Below are positions 55,173 to 63,999 of a stretch of 64,000 nucleotides of DNA, one piece after another. The notes under the pieces were generated by a model. That model did no database searches. It saw only the letters and a program-made list of their open reading frames with translations, and was not told the origin of the DNA. The DNA is from Gammaproteobacteria bacterium Gsub (GTDB taxonomy: Bacteria; Pseudomonadota; Gammaproteobacteria; PS1; Pseudothioglobaceae). Made by a program: the position numbers and the translations under genes. Every line of letters begins with the position of its first letter. Position 1 is the first letter of the stretch. The stretch covers positions 1 to 64,000 of the forward strand of contig JYIN01000011.1 of the NCBI GenBank assembly GCA_002007405.1, in the 5' to 3' direction.

Positions 55173-55319
55173 CTCCCCCTTGTTATTCGCTTAGCATTGG
55201 ATAAGGCATTAAGATTGACCACTCAGCCCACCTATCACTTTGTTTTGCAAAATAAAACGATACTTTACACGCCCACCAGCACAAAAAGTGTCGCAAACGC
55301 TATATTGGGGGAAAATTAA
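55167..55319 (+). other. Unassigned 50-codon open stretch in the hsp20-smpB gap
   Basis: The 386-bp gap 55068-55453 contains hsp20 control sequence and this open frame, which begins after TAA at 55164 and ends at TAA 55317. It has no ATG; TTG at 55197 could start a 40-residue peptide containing TYHFVLQNKTILYTPTSTKS. It may be the end of a lost gene or chance. The rest of the gap (55320-55453) shows nothing recognisable. Confidence 0.3.
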
Positions 55320-55453
55320 ATGAAAACCATAATAGTTTATTAGGGCAGTTTATACCCAAGTCTATGAGGTTTGCAATAGAATGCAGTTGAATTTGCTAAA
55401 TTTAAAGACAGTTAAAAATATAGCGTTTAAACAACCATTATGATTAACAATAT

Positions 55454-55942
55454 CTATTGATTACTTGTTTTTAGTACTCTTTGTTTGTTTCTTTGCCAAT
55501 CTTTAGTTTTAATATCCTGTCGTCTATCACGCGCCTTTTTCCCTTTAGCAACTCCAATTTCCAACTTAGCCTTGCCTTTTATCCAATATAATTTAAGCGG
55601 CACAATGGTCGCCCCTTTTTGATTGATTTTTTCCTTTAATCGATTGATTTCAAAACGATTTAACAGTAACTTTCTACTTCGTGTTGGGTCGGCATTGACA
55701 TGAGTTGAGGCACTTTTAAGGGCTGAAATATGTGCTCCAAACAAAAACAATTCATTATTTTTTAATATAACATAACTTTTAGCAATTTGCATCTTGCCGC
55801 CACGCAGACTTTTTACTTCCCAACCTTGTAAACTCAGTCCAGCTTCTAAAGTTTGTTCTATAAAATAATCATATCGTGCTTTTTTATTCAGCGTAATCGT
55901 ATTTGTAAGTGTTTTTGCTTTTTTACTTTTTTTAGCCATCAT
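55454..55942 (-). CDS. smpB: SsrA-binding protein SmpB
   Basis: 162 residues. ARYDYFIEQTLEAGLSLQGWEVKSLR is the conserved beginning of the OB fold, LFGAHISAL follows, and the basic tail GKKARDRRQDIKTKDWQR enters the mRNA channel. It brings tmRNA to stalled ribosomes. Start could be either of two tandem ATGs (55942 or 55939). It is divergent from ratA with 7 bp between the starts. Confidence 0.97.
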   Translation of the reverse strand: MMAKKSKKAKTLTNTITLNKKARYDYFIEQTLEAGLSLQGWEVKSLRGGKMQIAKSYVILKNNELFLFGAHISALKSASTHVNADPTRSRKLLLNRFEINRLKEKINQKGATIVPLKLYWIKGKAKLEIGVAKGKKARDRRQDIKTKDWQRNKQRVLKTSNQ

Positions 55943-55949
55943 TAAAACT

Positions 55950-56381
55950 ATGCATCATATTGATAAAAATGCCATCGTACCCTACTCTTGTCAACAAATG
56001 TATCAACTGGTTAACCAAATTGATGCTTATCCGCAATTTCTCAACTGGTGCTCAGACTCTTCTATTTTAAAGCAAACTAATACTCAAATCATCGCCTCAA
56101 TAAAGATTAACAAAGGAGTATTTAATCAAAGTTTTACAACAGTTAATACCCTAACCCTGAATGAACGCATTATTATGCAACTTCAAAACGGCCCTTTTAA
56201 TCATTTGCATGGTGTGTGGTTATTCACTCATCTAAACGATAATGCTTGCAAAGTGGCGCTAACATTAGAATTTAACTTCACCACCAAAATTGTTGATAAA
56301 GCAATTTCACCGATTTTTACCACAATTGCCAACACTCAGTTAGACGCTTTTATCGCCCGTGCAAAAAAAATCTATGGATAA
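55950..56381 (+). CDS. ratA: RatA / coenzyme Q-binding START-domain protein
   Basis: 143 residues, START/polyketide-cyclase fold: VPYSCQQMYQLVNQIDAYPQFLNWC, GPFNHLHGVWLFT and the C-terminal ARAKKIYG. Homologues include Coq10 (ubiquinone carrier) and E. coli RatA, reported to hinder ribosome subunit joining. Divergence from smpB is the standard order. RnfH, often next, is absent. Confidence 0.93.
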   Translation: MHHIDKNAIVPYSCQQMYQLVNQIDAYPQFLNWCSDSSILKQTNTQIIASIKINKGVFNQSFTTVNTLTLNERIIMQLQNGPFNHLHGVWLFTHLNDNACKVALTLEFNFTTKIVDKAISPIFTTIANTQLDAFIARAKKIYG

Positions 56382-56410
56382 TCCTAGAGCAGTTCACTAA
56401 GAAATTGATC

Positions 56411-57199
56411 ATGAATGTTTTTAAATTGGCATATCAGGCTTTGATGAGTCCCTGTGTTGAAGAAAAAATTACCTTTACTCATCAACTTTATGATTTGTCC
56501 ATCAATCATCGGCTTAATTACCAGTTACAATACCCAATTCACTCAATCAGCGATCCCGGACGCCCAGATAGACCAAACTTGGTGCGTTTTCAGTCTGTTC
56601 CCAAACGCGATAAATCTAATATTGGCATGATTAAAACTATTCATGCTATTTGTCATATTGAATTTAACGCTATTAATTTAGCGCTTGACGGGATTTATAG
56701 ATTTCAAAAAATGGCAGATAAATTTTATCAAAACTGGATTCAAGTCGCCTTTGAAGAGACCCAACATTTTGGCTTGATAAATAAATATTTAAATGAACTG
56801 GGGTATCAATACGGAGATTTTGATGCACATAATGGGCTTTGGCGTATGGCACATGAAACCGATTATGATGTGCTCGCCAGAATGGCATTGGTGCCTAGAG
56901 TATTAGAAGCCAGAGGTTTAGATGTTACCCCCAGTATTCAAAAAAAATTTTTAAACTCTGATTTTCAGCCTATGGCTGATATTTTAACGGTAATTTTTAA
57001 CGATGAAATTAAACATGTAAAAATCGGTAATTATTGGTTTCACACTCTATGTTTGGAAAAAAAATTAGACCCACTTAGCACTTTTGACCAATTTGTTAAA
57101 AAACATATTGGCAAGCAATTGCATGGTCCTTTTAATATAGAGGCGAGAAGATTAGCTGATTTTTCTAAAACTGAACTTGATTATTTACAAAGACACTAA
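56411..57199 (+). CDS. DUF455 ferritin-like protein
   Basis: About 262 residues from the ATG at 56411 (a TTG lies 6 bp upstream). A four-helix ferritin-like core shows the di-iron pattern: HIEFNAINLALD (Glu, with His), FEETQHFGLI (Glu-Glu-x-x-His) and NDEIKHVKIGN (Asp-Glu-x-x-His). The MALVPRVLEARGLD block is characteristic of DUF455. It resembles MiaE-type di-iron oxygenases, but no substrate is established. Confidence 0.88.
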   Translation: MNVFKLAYQALMSPCVEEKITFTHQLYDLSINHRLNYQLQYPIHSISDPGRPDRPNLVRFQSVPKRDKSNIGMIKTIHAICHIEFNAINLALDGIYRFQKMADKFYQNWIQVAFEETQHFGLINKYLNELGYQYGDFDAHNGLWRMAHETDYDVLARMALVPRVLEARGLDVTPSIQKKFLNSDFQPMADILTVIFNDEIKHVKIGNYWFHTLCLEKKLDPLSTFDQFVKKHIGKQLHGPFNIEARRLADFSKTELDYLQRH

Positions 57200-57240
57200 G
57201 AGCTTTGTATTATGATGAATAATCATCAAAAAAATATTTG

Positions 57241-58128
57241 TTACCGCTTAATTTGAGTTAGCCAAACACCAATTTTATTTGTCAATCGTTGCCCTGAATC
57301 GCCCTCTTGATAATAATGATCTGCATCTTTGACCAACATTTGAGCGCTATTTTTGTTGAGTCTTGGCCGTCTCAATTGTGCCAGACGCAATACCCCAGGG
57401 AAATCATTTTCAGCAAAAATATCCAATATTGGCACGCGCATTTTTTCTAACGGATAAGGCTTAACTAGCTTTTGTTTGTAATCTGTTGCCCCCATACCAA
57501 TACCAACAAACGCCCTAATATCAGTGTCGCCAAATCTATCAATATAACTCATTGACATGTGGGCGCCACAGCCATGTGCAATTAAAATAATATTTTTGAC
57601 CCCCCGTTGTTGATAAAAATCAATCGCCGCCTTAATACGCGCATGTGCATAGGGGAAAATTGGCACATAATCATAGTATCTTGCGGTTTTATCCAATATC
57701 GGCATTTGCACTGAGAGTGTGTCCCAGCCTTTTTCTGCCAACCCAACTCGAATCGGCTTAATGGCATTAAACCAGTTCGCATGATGCCCACGATTATGTA
57801 AAATAATAGCCCCACCTTTGGATTTTTCAGCTTCAGACTGCATAAAAATAGAAAAAACTTCTCTGCCGTTTTTGAGTGTTAAATATTCAACATCACCTTC
57901 TAAAACTGAATCTTCAATCTCACTAATCACTCGATCTTCGCGTCCATAATTAGGTGCTACGCCATGGATAAATTGATTAAAATTTTTTCTAAGCTGATTA
58001 GGGTTAAAATCACCAAAGATCGGCATTTCTGGCAATGGTGGCACTTGTGCTTTTGGCACAAAAGCGAGACTCATTTGTGAAAATGATAATAACAATAATA
58101 GTAAGTATTTATCTAACATAACTTTCAC
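57241..58128 (-). CDS. DUF3530-like alpha/beta-hydrolase, exported
   Basis: 295 residues with a signal peptide (hydrophobic 8-22). The hydrolase core shows GAIILHNRGHHANW, a nucleophile elbow IAHGCGAHMS and an acid/His region (DIFAENDFPG; KDADHYYQEGD). The elbow has Cys where serine hydrolases carry Ser. Members are mostly uncharacterised. It overlaps the Sel1 gene by 20 bp; both are exported, so they may act together in the periplasm. Confidence 0.82.
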   Translation of the reverse strand: MKVMLDKYLLLLLLSFSQMSLAFVPKAQVPPLPEMPIFGDFNPNQLRKNFNQFIHGVAPNYGREDRVISEIEDSVLEGDVEYLTLKNGREVFSIFMQSEAEKSKGGAIILHNRGHHANWFNAIKPIRVGLAEKGWDTLSVQMPILDKTARYYDYVPIFPYAHARIKAAIDFYQQRGVKNIILIAHGCGAHMSMSYIDRFGDTDIRAFVGIGMGATDYKQKLVKPYPLEKMRVPILDIFAENDFPGVLRLAQLRRPRLNKNSAQMLVKDADHYYQEGDSGQRLTNKIGVWLTQIKR

Positions 58129-58639
58129 TTAACTTTTCCAATGCGTTTTCGGCATTGGGATGATTATTATTTTTGGCTCGTGTTAGCCAATAATGCGCCT
58201 GTTTTATAGCGTTTTTTTCTAAAAATAGTGAGGCCAAATTAAATTGTGCATATTCATCATTTTGTTTTGCCGAAAATAGCCACCAATCCTGGGCTTGTTG
58301 CAACCTGCCCTTCTGGTAGTAAAGCATTGCCAATTCACTTTGTGCATAGGACAAACCCTGTTTTGCAGCCTTTTCAAACCAATAAAAAGCCTTATTTTTG
58401 TCTTTTTCTACTCCCAATCCATGTAGATAACTCAGCCCAATATTATTTTGGGCTACAACATGCCCAAAATTCGCCGCTTTTAACATATAATAAAATGCCT
58501 TATTGTTTTGTCCTTGTTGGGAATAATCATAACCAATTTGATACCAATTATCAGCTCGATCCTCAGCAATCAAAGATAGGCTTAAAATCAAAAAAAAGAG
58601 TGCGATTAACACCCTTTTATTAAAACCAATGAACAACAA
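58109..58639 (-). CDS. Exported Sel1-repeat protein
   Basis: 176 residues. A signal peptide (hydrophobic 9-24) is followed by about four Sel1/TPR-like repeats, for example AANFGHVVAQNNIGLSYLHG and AAKQGLSYAQSELAMLYYQ. Such repeats mediate protein contacts. It lies 1 bp after the secreted rhodanese stop and overlaps the hydrolase gene. Confidence 0.9.
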   Translation of the reverse strand: MLFIGFNKRVLIALFFLILSLSLIAEDRADNWYQIGYDYSQQGQNNKAFYYMLKAANFGHVVAQNNIGLSYLHGLGVEKDKNKAFYWFEKAAKQGLSYAQSELAMLYYQKGRLQQAQDWWLFSAKQNDEYAQFNLASLFLEKNAIKQAHYWLTRAKNNNHPNAENALEKLSESYVR

Positions 58640-58640
58640 C

Positions 58641-59282
58641 TTATTTGCTAACTGTGGTTAAACCAAACATATGCCAAGCATTCATACCACCACGGTAGTA
58701 TTTCAACTTGCTATCGGGATAACCCAATTTAAGCAAGGCTCTGATGCCAGCGGGAGATTGCCCACACCACGGACCATTACAAAACATATAAAGAGTTTTG
58801 GCTTTGCTATAATCAAGAAAACCATCGGCTTCTACCACATTGAAATTTTTCACCAAAATATCAATCACTGCAGTTGGATCTTTAGCCACAGCTTTGCTAT
58901 TAATAGTGTTAAACGGGATATTAACAGAGTGTGGAATTGTGCCACCTTTTGCAGCACTCGTCCATACTGGGGTGCGGTTATCCATCAACAACTTGGTTTT
59001 ATCGCCATTTGCCACAGCTTTTGCCGCATTAATCATATCCAACTCAGTGATGGTTTCAACCTGAGCAGGCGCAAATGGATGCGTGGGCTGAATACAAAAC
59101 GGTGGACAAGGACGCGAAGTCTTTGCAAACGCTGGGTGGATGGTGGCTTTGGTGTCTTGATTGCGTGAAATACCTGCAATTTCCATAGACCCTTTAGTGA
59201 TACCAACCGGCTTAGCATTGACCGTTGTTGACGCTAACAATGCTACTGACGCAGCACTTACTACTAATGTTTGAAGTTTCAT
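58641..59282 (-). CDS. Secreted rhodanese-like sulfurtransferase
   Basis: About 213 residues from the ATG at 59282, which has a good AGGAG ribosome site and opens a signal peptide (KLQTLVVSAASVALLASTTV, cleavage near VNA-K). The rhodanese domain (about 80-213) has the active-site loop FCNGPWCGQSPAG with two Cys and ends in YYRGGMNAWHMFGL. An N-terminal Cys-rich segment (RPCPPFCIQP) may bind metal or form a disulfide. Periplasmic rhodaneses handle thiosulfate or polysulfide sulfur, in keeping with a sulfur-oxidising life, but no sox genes are in the window. Confidence 0.87.
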   Translation of the reverse strand: MKLQTLVVSAASVALLASTTVNAKPVGITKGSMEIAGISRNQDTKATIHPAFAKTSRPCPPFCIQPTHPFAPAQVETITELDMINAAKAVANGDKTKLLMDNRTPVWTSAAKGGTIPHSVNIPFNTINSKAVAKDPTAVIDILVKNFNVVEADGFLDYSKAKTLYMFCNGPWCGQSPAGIRALLKLGYPDSKLKYYRGGMNAWHMFGLTTVSK

Positions 59283-59381
59283 ACTTCTTCTCCTCTTATT
59301 ATAAAAAAATAACCCATTACTGAGTTTTATTAATAACATCGCTTGTTAGCAATATTAAAAATTCTTTGTTGTTAAAATCTC

Positions 59382-59618
59382 TCAATCACAGCTCGGTTCT
59401 TCTTCAAGGTTGTGCTGTGCATAATAATCTGCCACACAAATCTCACGCTTGTTATCATCTAAATCCTCACAAAGATCTTTAGCGCCATCACGCACTGCTT
59501 GTATTTGTTTCTCAGTAGGGTTTTCACCTAAAACTGCAACCCCATCCTTTGCATCAGCAAAGACATTAAAACTCAAACCAAAGGTCAATAAAAGCCCGAA
59601 TAATAGTGATTTTTTCAT
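59382..59618 (-). CDS. Small exported protein with three Cys, unknown function
   Basis: 78 residues. A clear signal peptide (KKSLLFGLLLTFGLSFNVFA-D) is followed by an acidic mature part of about 57 residues with three Cys (LCEDLDD, REICVADYY, EEPSCD). It is not a recognised family. It lies 99 bp upstream of the secreted rhodanese gene on the same strand, so a shared periplasmic role is possible. Confidence 0.7.
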   Translation of the reverse strand: MKKSLLFGLLLTFGLSFNVFADAKDGVAVLGENPTEKQIQAVRDGAKDLCEDLDDNKREICVADYYAQHNLEEEPSCD

Positions 59619-59715
59619 TAAAATACTCGTTTAGTTATATTTACTAAGGAACCACTTTACATTATGAATATTAAAATTACAAGTTTTTTTTTATGTATTT
59701 GTATATCATAATATA

Positions 59716-60162
59716 CTAATTTAATAATTCATCCATCGCTTGATTTGCCAATTTATCTGCTATTTCATTTCCTATATTGCCACTATGCCCCTTAATCCAA
59801 TGCCAATTAACATTATGTTTTTTATTCAATACCTCAAGACGCTTCCACAACTTAACATTTTTTACTGGCTTATTATTGGCTGTTTTCCAAGCTTTTGCCT
59901 TCCACGCTACTATCCATTGATTGATCCCATTCATTACATATTTAGAGTCGGTAAATAAATCAATCTTAATCTCATTTGACTTAATTGCCTCTAAGGCTTT
60001 AATCGCCGCCAAAAGTTCCATTTGATTATTAGTGGTGTTTTTCTCGGCACCTTTGAGTTTTTTGTCGCGTTTGCCATAATGTAGCCATACGCCCCAACCA
60101 CCAATGCCGGGGTTACCCCGACAACCACCATCGGTATATGCAATTATTTTATCCATCAACAT
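59716..60162 (-). CDS. rnhA: Ribonuclease HI
   Basis: 148 residues. The catalytic carboxylates are in [17 protein letters not shown] (Asp), [13 protein letters not shown] (Glu), [11 protein letters not shown] (Asp) and [17 protein letters not shown] (His and Asp). It removes RNA from RNA-DNA hybrids, complementing RecG and DinG here. Two ATGs (60162, 60156) overlap the end of the asparagine-synthetase-like gene. Confidence 0.96.
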   Translation of the reverse strand: MLMDKIIAYTDGGCRGNPGIGGWGVWLHYGKRDKKLKGAEKNTTNNQMELLAAIKALEAIKSNEIKIDLFTDSKYVMNGINQWIVAWKAKAWKTANNKPVKNVKLWKRLEVLNKKHNVNWHWIKGHSGNIGNEIADKLANQAMDELLN

Positions 60163-61924
60163 TTACCTGTAGCCAATATTCTAACAATGCCAAGTGCCAA
60201 AGCCTTGAACCGTTTAATGCAGTCATATAATTTTTAGGCTGGTTAATCACTTTTTGTACAAATGTTTGATTAAATATACCACGATTAACACAAGCATTAG
60301 AAGTGAGTATAGCGGACATAAATTCTAAAAATTCACCACGGACATATTTTAATGCTGGCATGGGAAAATATCCCTTTCTCCGATTGATAATACTATTGGG
60401 CAACAAACCTTTAGCAATTTGTTTGAGCGGGTATTTACCCTGATTAGCCATTTTTAAACTCGGTGGCATACTCAGTGCATGTTCAACCAAGTGATAATCC
60501 ATAAACGCCGTGCGCACCTCTAAGGCCCATGCCATTGCCATATTATCAACGCGTTTAATAGGGTCATCAACCACCAAACGAGTAATATCAGTGCGAAAAA
60601 CCTTATCCATAAATTCATCGGTACCAGTTTTGGAAAATTCTTTTTTAAGCCAAGTTTTGGTATGATTGCTACTGTGGTGATTTTTATTAACTGTTTGTAA
60701 ATATTCTGCATACGGTCTATCAATATAATGCTTAGTAAAGCGCTCAACTGCATCACCCTTTTCAGCATACATTCGTGGATACCAAAAATACCCCGCAAAA
60801 GCCTCATCTGCACCTTGACCTGAGAGCACAACTTTACCGTGTTTGCAAACTTTCTCAGAAAGTAGATAAAACGCTACCGCATCTTGTGCCACCATCGGCT
60901 CTGCCATATTGGCTACCGCCTCACCCAAGCGCAGCAAAACTTGAGCATTATCCACCATATACTTTTGATGTTGAGTGTTAAATTGCTTAGCTACTTGATC
61001 AGAATATTCAAATTCAGAGCCTTTTTCATCATCAATATCTTCAAAACCGATAGAAAAAGTGCGAATATTTTCATGCCCAGATTCATGCAACAAACCTACT
61101 AACAAAGATGAATCTAACCCGCCTGAAAGCAAAACTCCAACCGGCACATCGCTAGCATTCATCCTCTTATCTACTGCCTGAATCAATAATTCATGAGCAC
61201 GATCAATATAAGCCTCATCACTAAGTCCTATTCTTTGCGCTTTTGGTTGCCAATAAGTTTTTTCCACTATTTTGCCTTTTGAATCAACCGTTATCGTGGT
61301 CGCGGGTTTAATTTTTTTTACCCCATTTAAAATAGTATTCGGTGCTGGCACTACACCGTGCAACGACAGCTGCTGTTGCAACGCTAGTGGATTGATACTG
61401 GTATCTATTTCAGAACCTAAATCTGCCAATAACGCTTGAGTGTTAGATGCAAAACTAAATGCAGCACTTGTCAAACTAAAATACAAGGGTTTGATGCCCA
61501 TTCTGTCTCTGGCGACAAACAGTTGCTGCCTGTTTTTATCCCAAATACAAAACCCAAACATGCCATCTAAATGTTGCACACAGTCCTCACCCCAGCGGTG
61601 ATAAGCCTTTAAAATCGTTTCTGTATCTGAGTGTGAAAAAAAACGGTAGCCATAATTTTTTAATTGTTGGCGTAATGTTTTGTAATTGTAGATTGTACCG
61701 TTAAAAACCAGTACTAAGTTTAAGTCTTCATCATTCATTGGCTGGTGAGCGTGGGCAGACAGGTCAATAATACTCAAACGCTGATGTCCAAAACCAATTT
61801 TTCCCTCTATCCACTGTCCATTATCATCAGGACCGCGACGAGCAATGGTCTGCATCATTTTGTCTAAATCCTCTACATTCACTGCCCGATTATCAAACCG
61901 CAACTGCCCACAAAGTCCACACAT
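60149..61924 (-). CDS. AsnB-family amidotransferase, likely N-acetylglutaminylglutamine amide type
   Basis: 591 residues. Cys2 is the glutaminase nucleophile ([10 protein letters not shown]), followed by [21 protein letters not shown] and FNGTIYNY; the synthetase half has the PPi-loop LLSGGLDSS. It is longer than E. coli AsnB (554). Blocks such as [50 protein letters not shown] and [13 protein letters not shown] match, by memory, the NAGGN-synthesising amidotransferases rather than plain AsnB. NAGGN is an osmoprotectant dipeptide. The usual partner (N-acetylglutaminylglutamine synthetase) is not adjacent. Plain asparagine synthetase remains possible. Confidence 0.8.
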   Translation of the reverse strand: MCGLCGQLRFDNRAVNVEDLDKMMQTIARRGPDDNGQWIEGKIGFGHQRLSIIDLSAHAHQPMNDEDLNLVLVFNGTIYNYKTLRQQLKNYGYRFFSHSDTETILKAYHRWGEDCVQHLDGMFGFCIWDKNRQQLFVARDRMGIKPLYFSLTSAAFSFASNTQALLADLGSEIDTSINPLALQQQLSLHGVVPAPNTILNGVKKIKPATTITVDSKGKIVEKTYWQPKAQRIGLSDEAYIDRAHELLIQAVDKRMNASDVPVGVLLSGGLDSSLLVGLLHESGHENIRTFSIGFEDIDDEKGSEFEYSDQVAKQFNTQHQKYMVDNAQVLLRLGEAVANMAEPMVAQDAVAFYLLSEKVCKHGKVVLSGQGADEAFAGYFWYPRMYAEKGDAVERFTKHYIDRPYAEYLQTVNKNHHSSNHTKTWLKKEFSKTGTDEFMDKVFRTDITRLVVDDPIKRVDNMAMAWALEVRTAFMDYHLVEHALSMPPSLKMANQGKYPLKQIAKGLLPNSIINRRKGYFPMPALKYVRGEFLEFMSAILTSNACVNRGIFNQTFVQKVINQPKNYMTALNGSRLWHLALLEYWLQVNVDG

Positions 61925-61947
61925 AAATAAAAGTCACAAAGGTAAAA

Positions 61948-61953
61948 TATAAT
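61948..61953 (+). promoter_or_regulatory. -10 element of leuC promoter
   Basis: Perfect TATAAT, 23 bp before the leuC ATG in the 52-bp divergent gap; no clear -35, and the short leader leaves no room for a leader-peptide attenuator. Confidence 0.45.
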
Positions 61954-61976
61954 GTATTTTAGCAAACATTAAATAA

Positions 61977-63368
61977 ATGCCACAAACACTTTACGATAAA
62001 CTCTTCAATGCTCATTTAGTGCGTAAAGAGGGCAACATTGCACTGATCTATATTGACCGGCAACTGATTCATGAGGTAACTTCTCCACAGGCTTTTGAAG
62101 GCTTAAAATTGGCGGGTCGTAAGCCTTGGCGCTTGGCTGCTAATCTTGCAGTACCAGAACACAATGTGCCCACTACGCAACGCTCATCTGGTGTTAGCGG
62201 AATTAAAGACCCAACCTCAAAACTTCAAATTGCAACCTTAGATAAAAACTGCGAAGAATTTGGCATTAAAGAAATTACCATGAATGATATTCGCCAAGGT
62301 ATTGTCCATGTGATGGGACCTGAACAAGGGGCAACTTTGCCGGGCATGAGCATTGTTTGTGGTGATTCCCACACCTCAACCCATGGTGCACTCGGGGCAT
62401 TGGCTTTTGGTATTGGCACCTCTGAGGTAGAGCATGTATTGGCAACTGGTTGCTTGTGGCAATCCAAATCCAAAAATATGAAAATTGAAGTGAATGGTAA
62501 GTTAAATTCTCATATCAGTGCAAAAGATTTAGCACTCTACATTATTGGTCAAATTGGCACTGCTGGTGGTGCTGGGTTTGCTATTGAATTCACTGGTAAC
62601 ACAATTGAAAATTTATCTATTGAAGGTAGAATGACTCTATGTAATATGGCAATTGAAGCTGGCGCACGAGTGGGTATCATCGCGGTTGATAATAAAACTA
62701 TTGATTATGTCAGGGGGCGCCCACTTTCCCCAACTGGAAAAAGCTGGGACCAGGCATGCCAATATTGGCAAACACTATACTCAGACGATAAAGCACACTT
62801 TGATAAAGTGATTAGTTTTAATGCCAAAGACATCAAACGCCAAGTTACTTGGGGAACTTCGCCGGATATGGTGGTGGCAATTGATGCGTTTGTACCCAGC
62901 CCTAGCAATTCTAAAAACAGTGTACAAAAAGCCAACTGGCAAAATGCCCTTAATTACATCCATTTAAATGCTAATACAAAAATTACCCAAATCAAAATTG
63001 ATAAAATTTTTATTGGCTCCTGTACTAACGCCCGAATTGAAGATTTGCGCATTGCAGCCAATGTTCTCAAAGACAAATCGATTGCCAGCAATATTAAACT
63101 AGCCTTGGTTGTGCCCGGCTCTGGGTTGGTTAAAAAACAAGCAGAGGACGAAGGGTTGGATAAAATTTTTATCAACGCGGGGCTTGAATGGCGTGAAGCA
63201 GGTTGTTCAATGTGTTTGGCAATGAATGCTGATAAACTCAGCGTTGGTGAGCGCTGTGCCTCCACTTCTAATCGCAACTTTGAAGGTCGCCAAGGGCAGG
63301 GCTCATTTACCCATCTTGTCAGCCCTTACACCGCCGCAAAAAGTGCAATTTGCGGCAAATTTTGTTAA
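61977..63368 (+). CDS. leuC: 3-isopropylmalate dehydratase large subunit
   Basis: 463 residues, aconitase family. Three Fe-S cluster Cys are visible ([13 protein letters not shown] region, [12 protein letters not shown] and CSMCLAMN), and [11 protein letters not shown]-type N-terminal and [13 protein letters not shown] substrate motifs are present. With LeuD it isomerises isopropylmalate in leucine synthesis. leuA is not upstream. leuD begins 16 bp after its stop. Confidence 0.97.
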   Translation: MPQTLYDKLFNAHLVRKEGNIALIYIDRQLIHEVTSPQAFEGLKLAGRKPWRLAANLAVPEHNVPTTQRSSGVSGIKDPTSKLQIATLDKNCEEFGIKEITMNDIRQGIVHVMGPEQGATLPGMSIVCGDSHTSTHGALGALAFGIGTSEVEHVLATGCLWQSKSKNMKIEVNGKLNSHISAKDLALYIIGQIGTAGGAGFAIEFTGNTIENLSIEGRMTLCNMAIEAGARVGIIAVDNKTIDYVRGRPLSPTGKSWDQACQYWQTLYSDDKAHFDKVISFNAKDIKRQVTWGTSPDMVVAIDAFVPSPSNSKNSVQKANWQNALNYIHLNANTKITQIKIDKIFIGSCTNARIEDLRIAANVLKDKSIASNIKLALVVPGSGLVKKQAEDEGLDKIFINAGLEWREAGCSMCLAMNADKLSVGERCASTSNRNFEGRQGQGSFTHLVSPYTAAKSAICGKFC

Positions 63369-63384
63369 AATTCAAGACATAATT

Positions 63385-63999
63385 ATGGATAAATTTACCA
63401 CCCTAACTTCTATTGCTGCGCCCTTAGACCGAGCTAATGTAGATACCGATGCAATTATTCCCAAGCAATTTTTAAAATCCATCAAACGCTCTGGTTTTGG
63501 AGAAAATTTGTTTGATGAATGGCGCTATTTAGATCATGGCGAGATTGGCATGGATAATTCTAAGCGTCCGCTAAATAAAGATTTTGTACTCAATAAAACA
63601 GAATATAGAGATGCAACAATCCTACTCACACGGGATAATTTTGGCTGTGGATCAAGCCGAGAACATGCCCCTTGGGCACTTAAAGATTACGGATTTAAGG
63701 CAATTATCGCCCCGAGTTTTGCTGATATTTTTTATAATAATTGTTTCAAAAATGGGATTTTGCCAATTACCCAAGACAAACCCATAATAGATAAATTATT
63801 TGCAACAAAAGCCAAAATTAGCATCAACTTGGATGCCCAAACCATTAGTTTCAATAACAAAATTTACACTTTTGAGGTTGATTCCCAGCACAAAAACCGC
63901 CTCCTAAATGGCTTAGATGATATTGATTTAACACTCCAGTATTCCGCTGATATTAAGGCGTTTGAAGCCGATTACTTTAAAAAATATAGCTGGCTATGA
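63385..63999 (+). CDS. leuD: 3-isopropylmalate dehydratase small subunit
   Basis: 204 residues from the ATG at 63385; the longer frame from 63226 overlaps leuC and has no family sequence. [37 protein letters not shown] and [20 protein letters not shown] are the swivel-domain signatures. The TGA at 63997 overlaps an ATG at 63996, a plausible start for leuB beyond the window. Confidence 0.97.
   Translation: MDKFTTLTSIAAPLDRANVDTDAIIPKQFLKSIKRSGFGENLFDEWRYLDHGEIGMDNSKRPLNKDFVLNKTEYRDATILLTRDNFGCGSSREHAPWALKDYGFKAIIAPSFADIFYNNCFKNGILPITQDKPIIDKLFATKAKISINLDAQTISFNNKIYTFEVDSQHKNRLLNGLDDIDLTLQYSADIKAFEADYFKKYSWL

Noticed and set aside
61925-61976. Leucine leader-peptide attenuator before leuC
   Set aside because: The gap is only 52 bp, with no Leu-codon run and no terminator hairpin.
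63226-63384. Upstream extension of leuD
   Set aside because: The frame runs inside leuC; LeuD similarity begins at the ATG at 63385.
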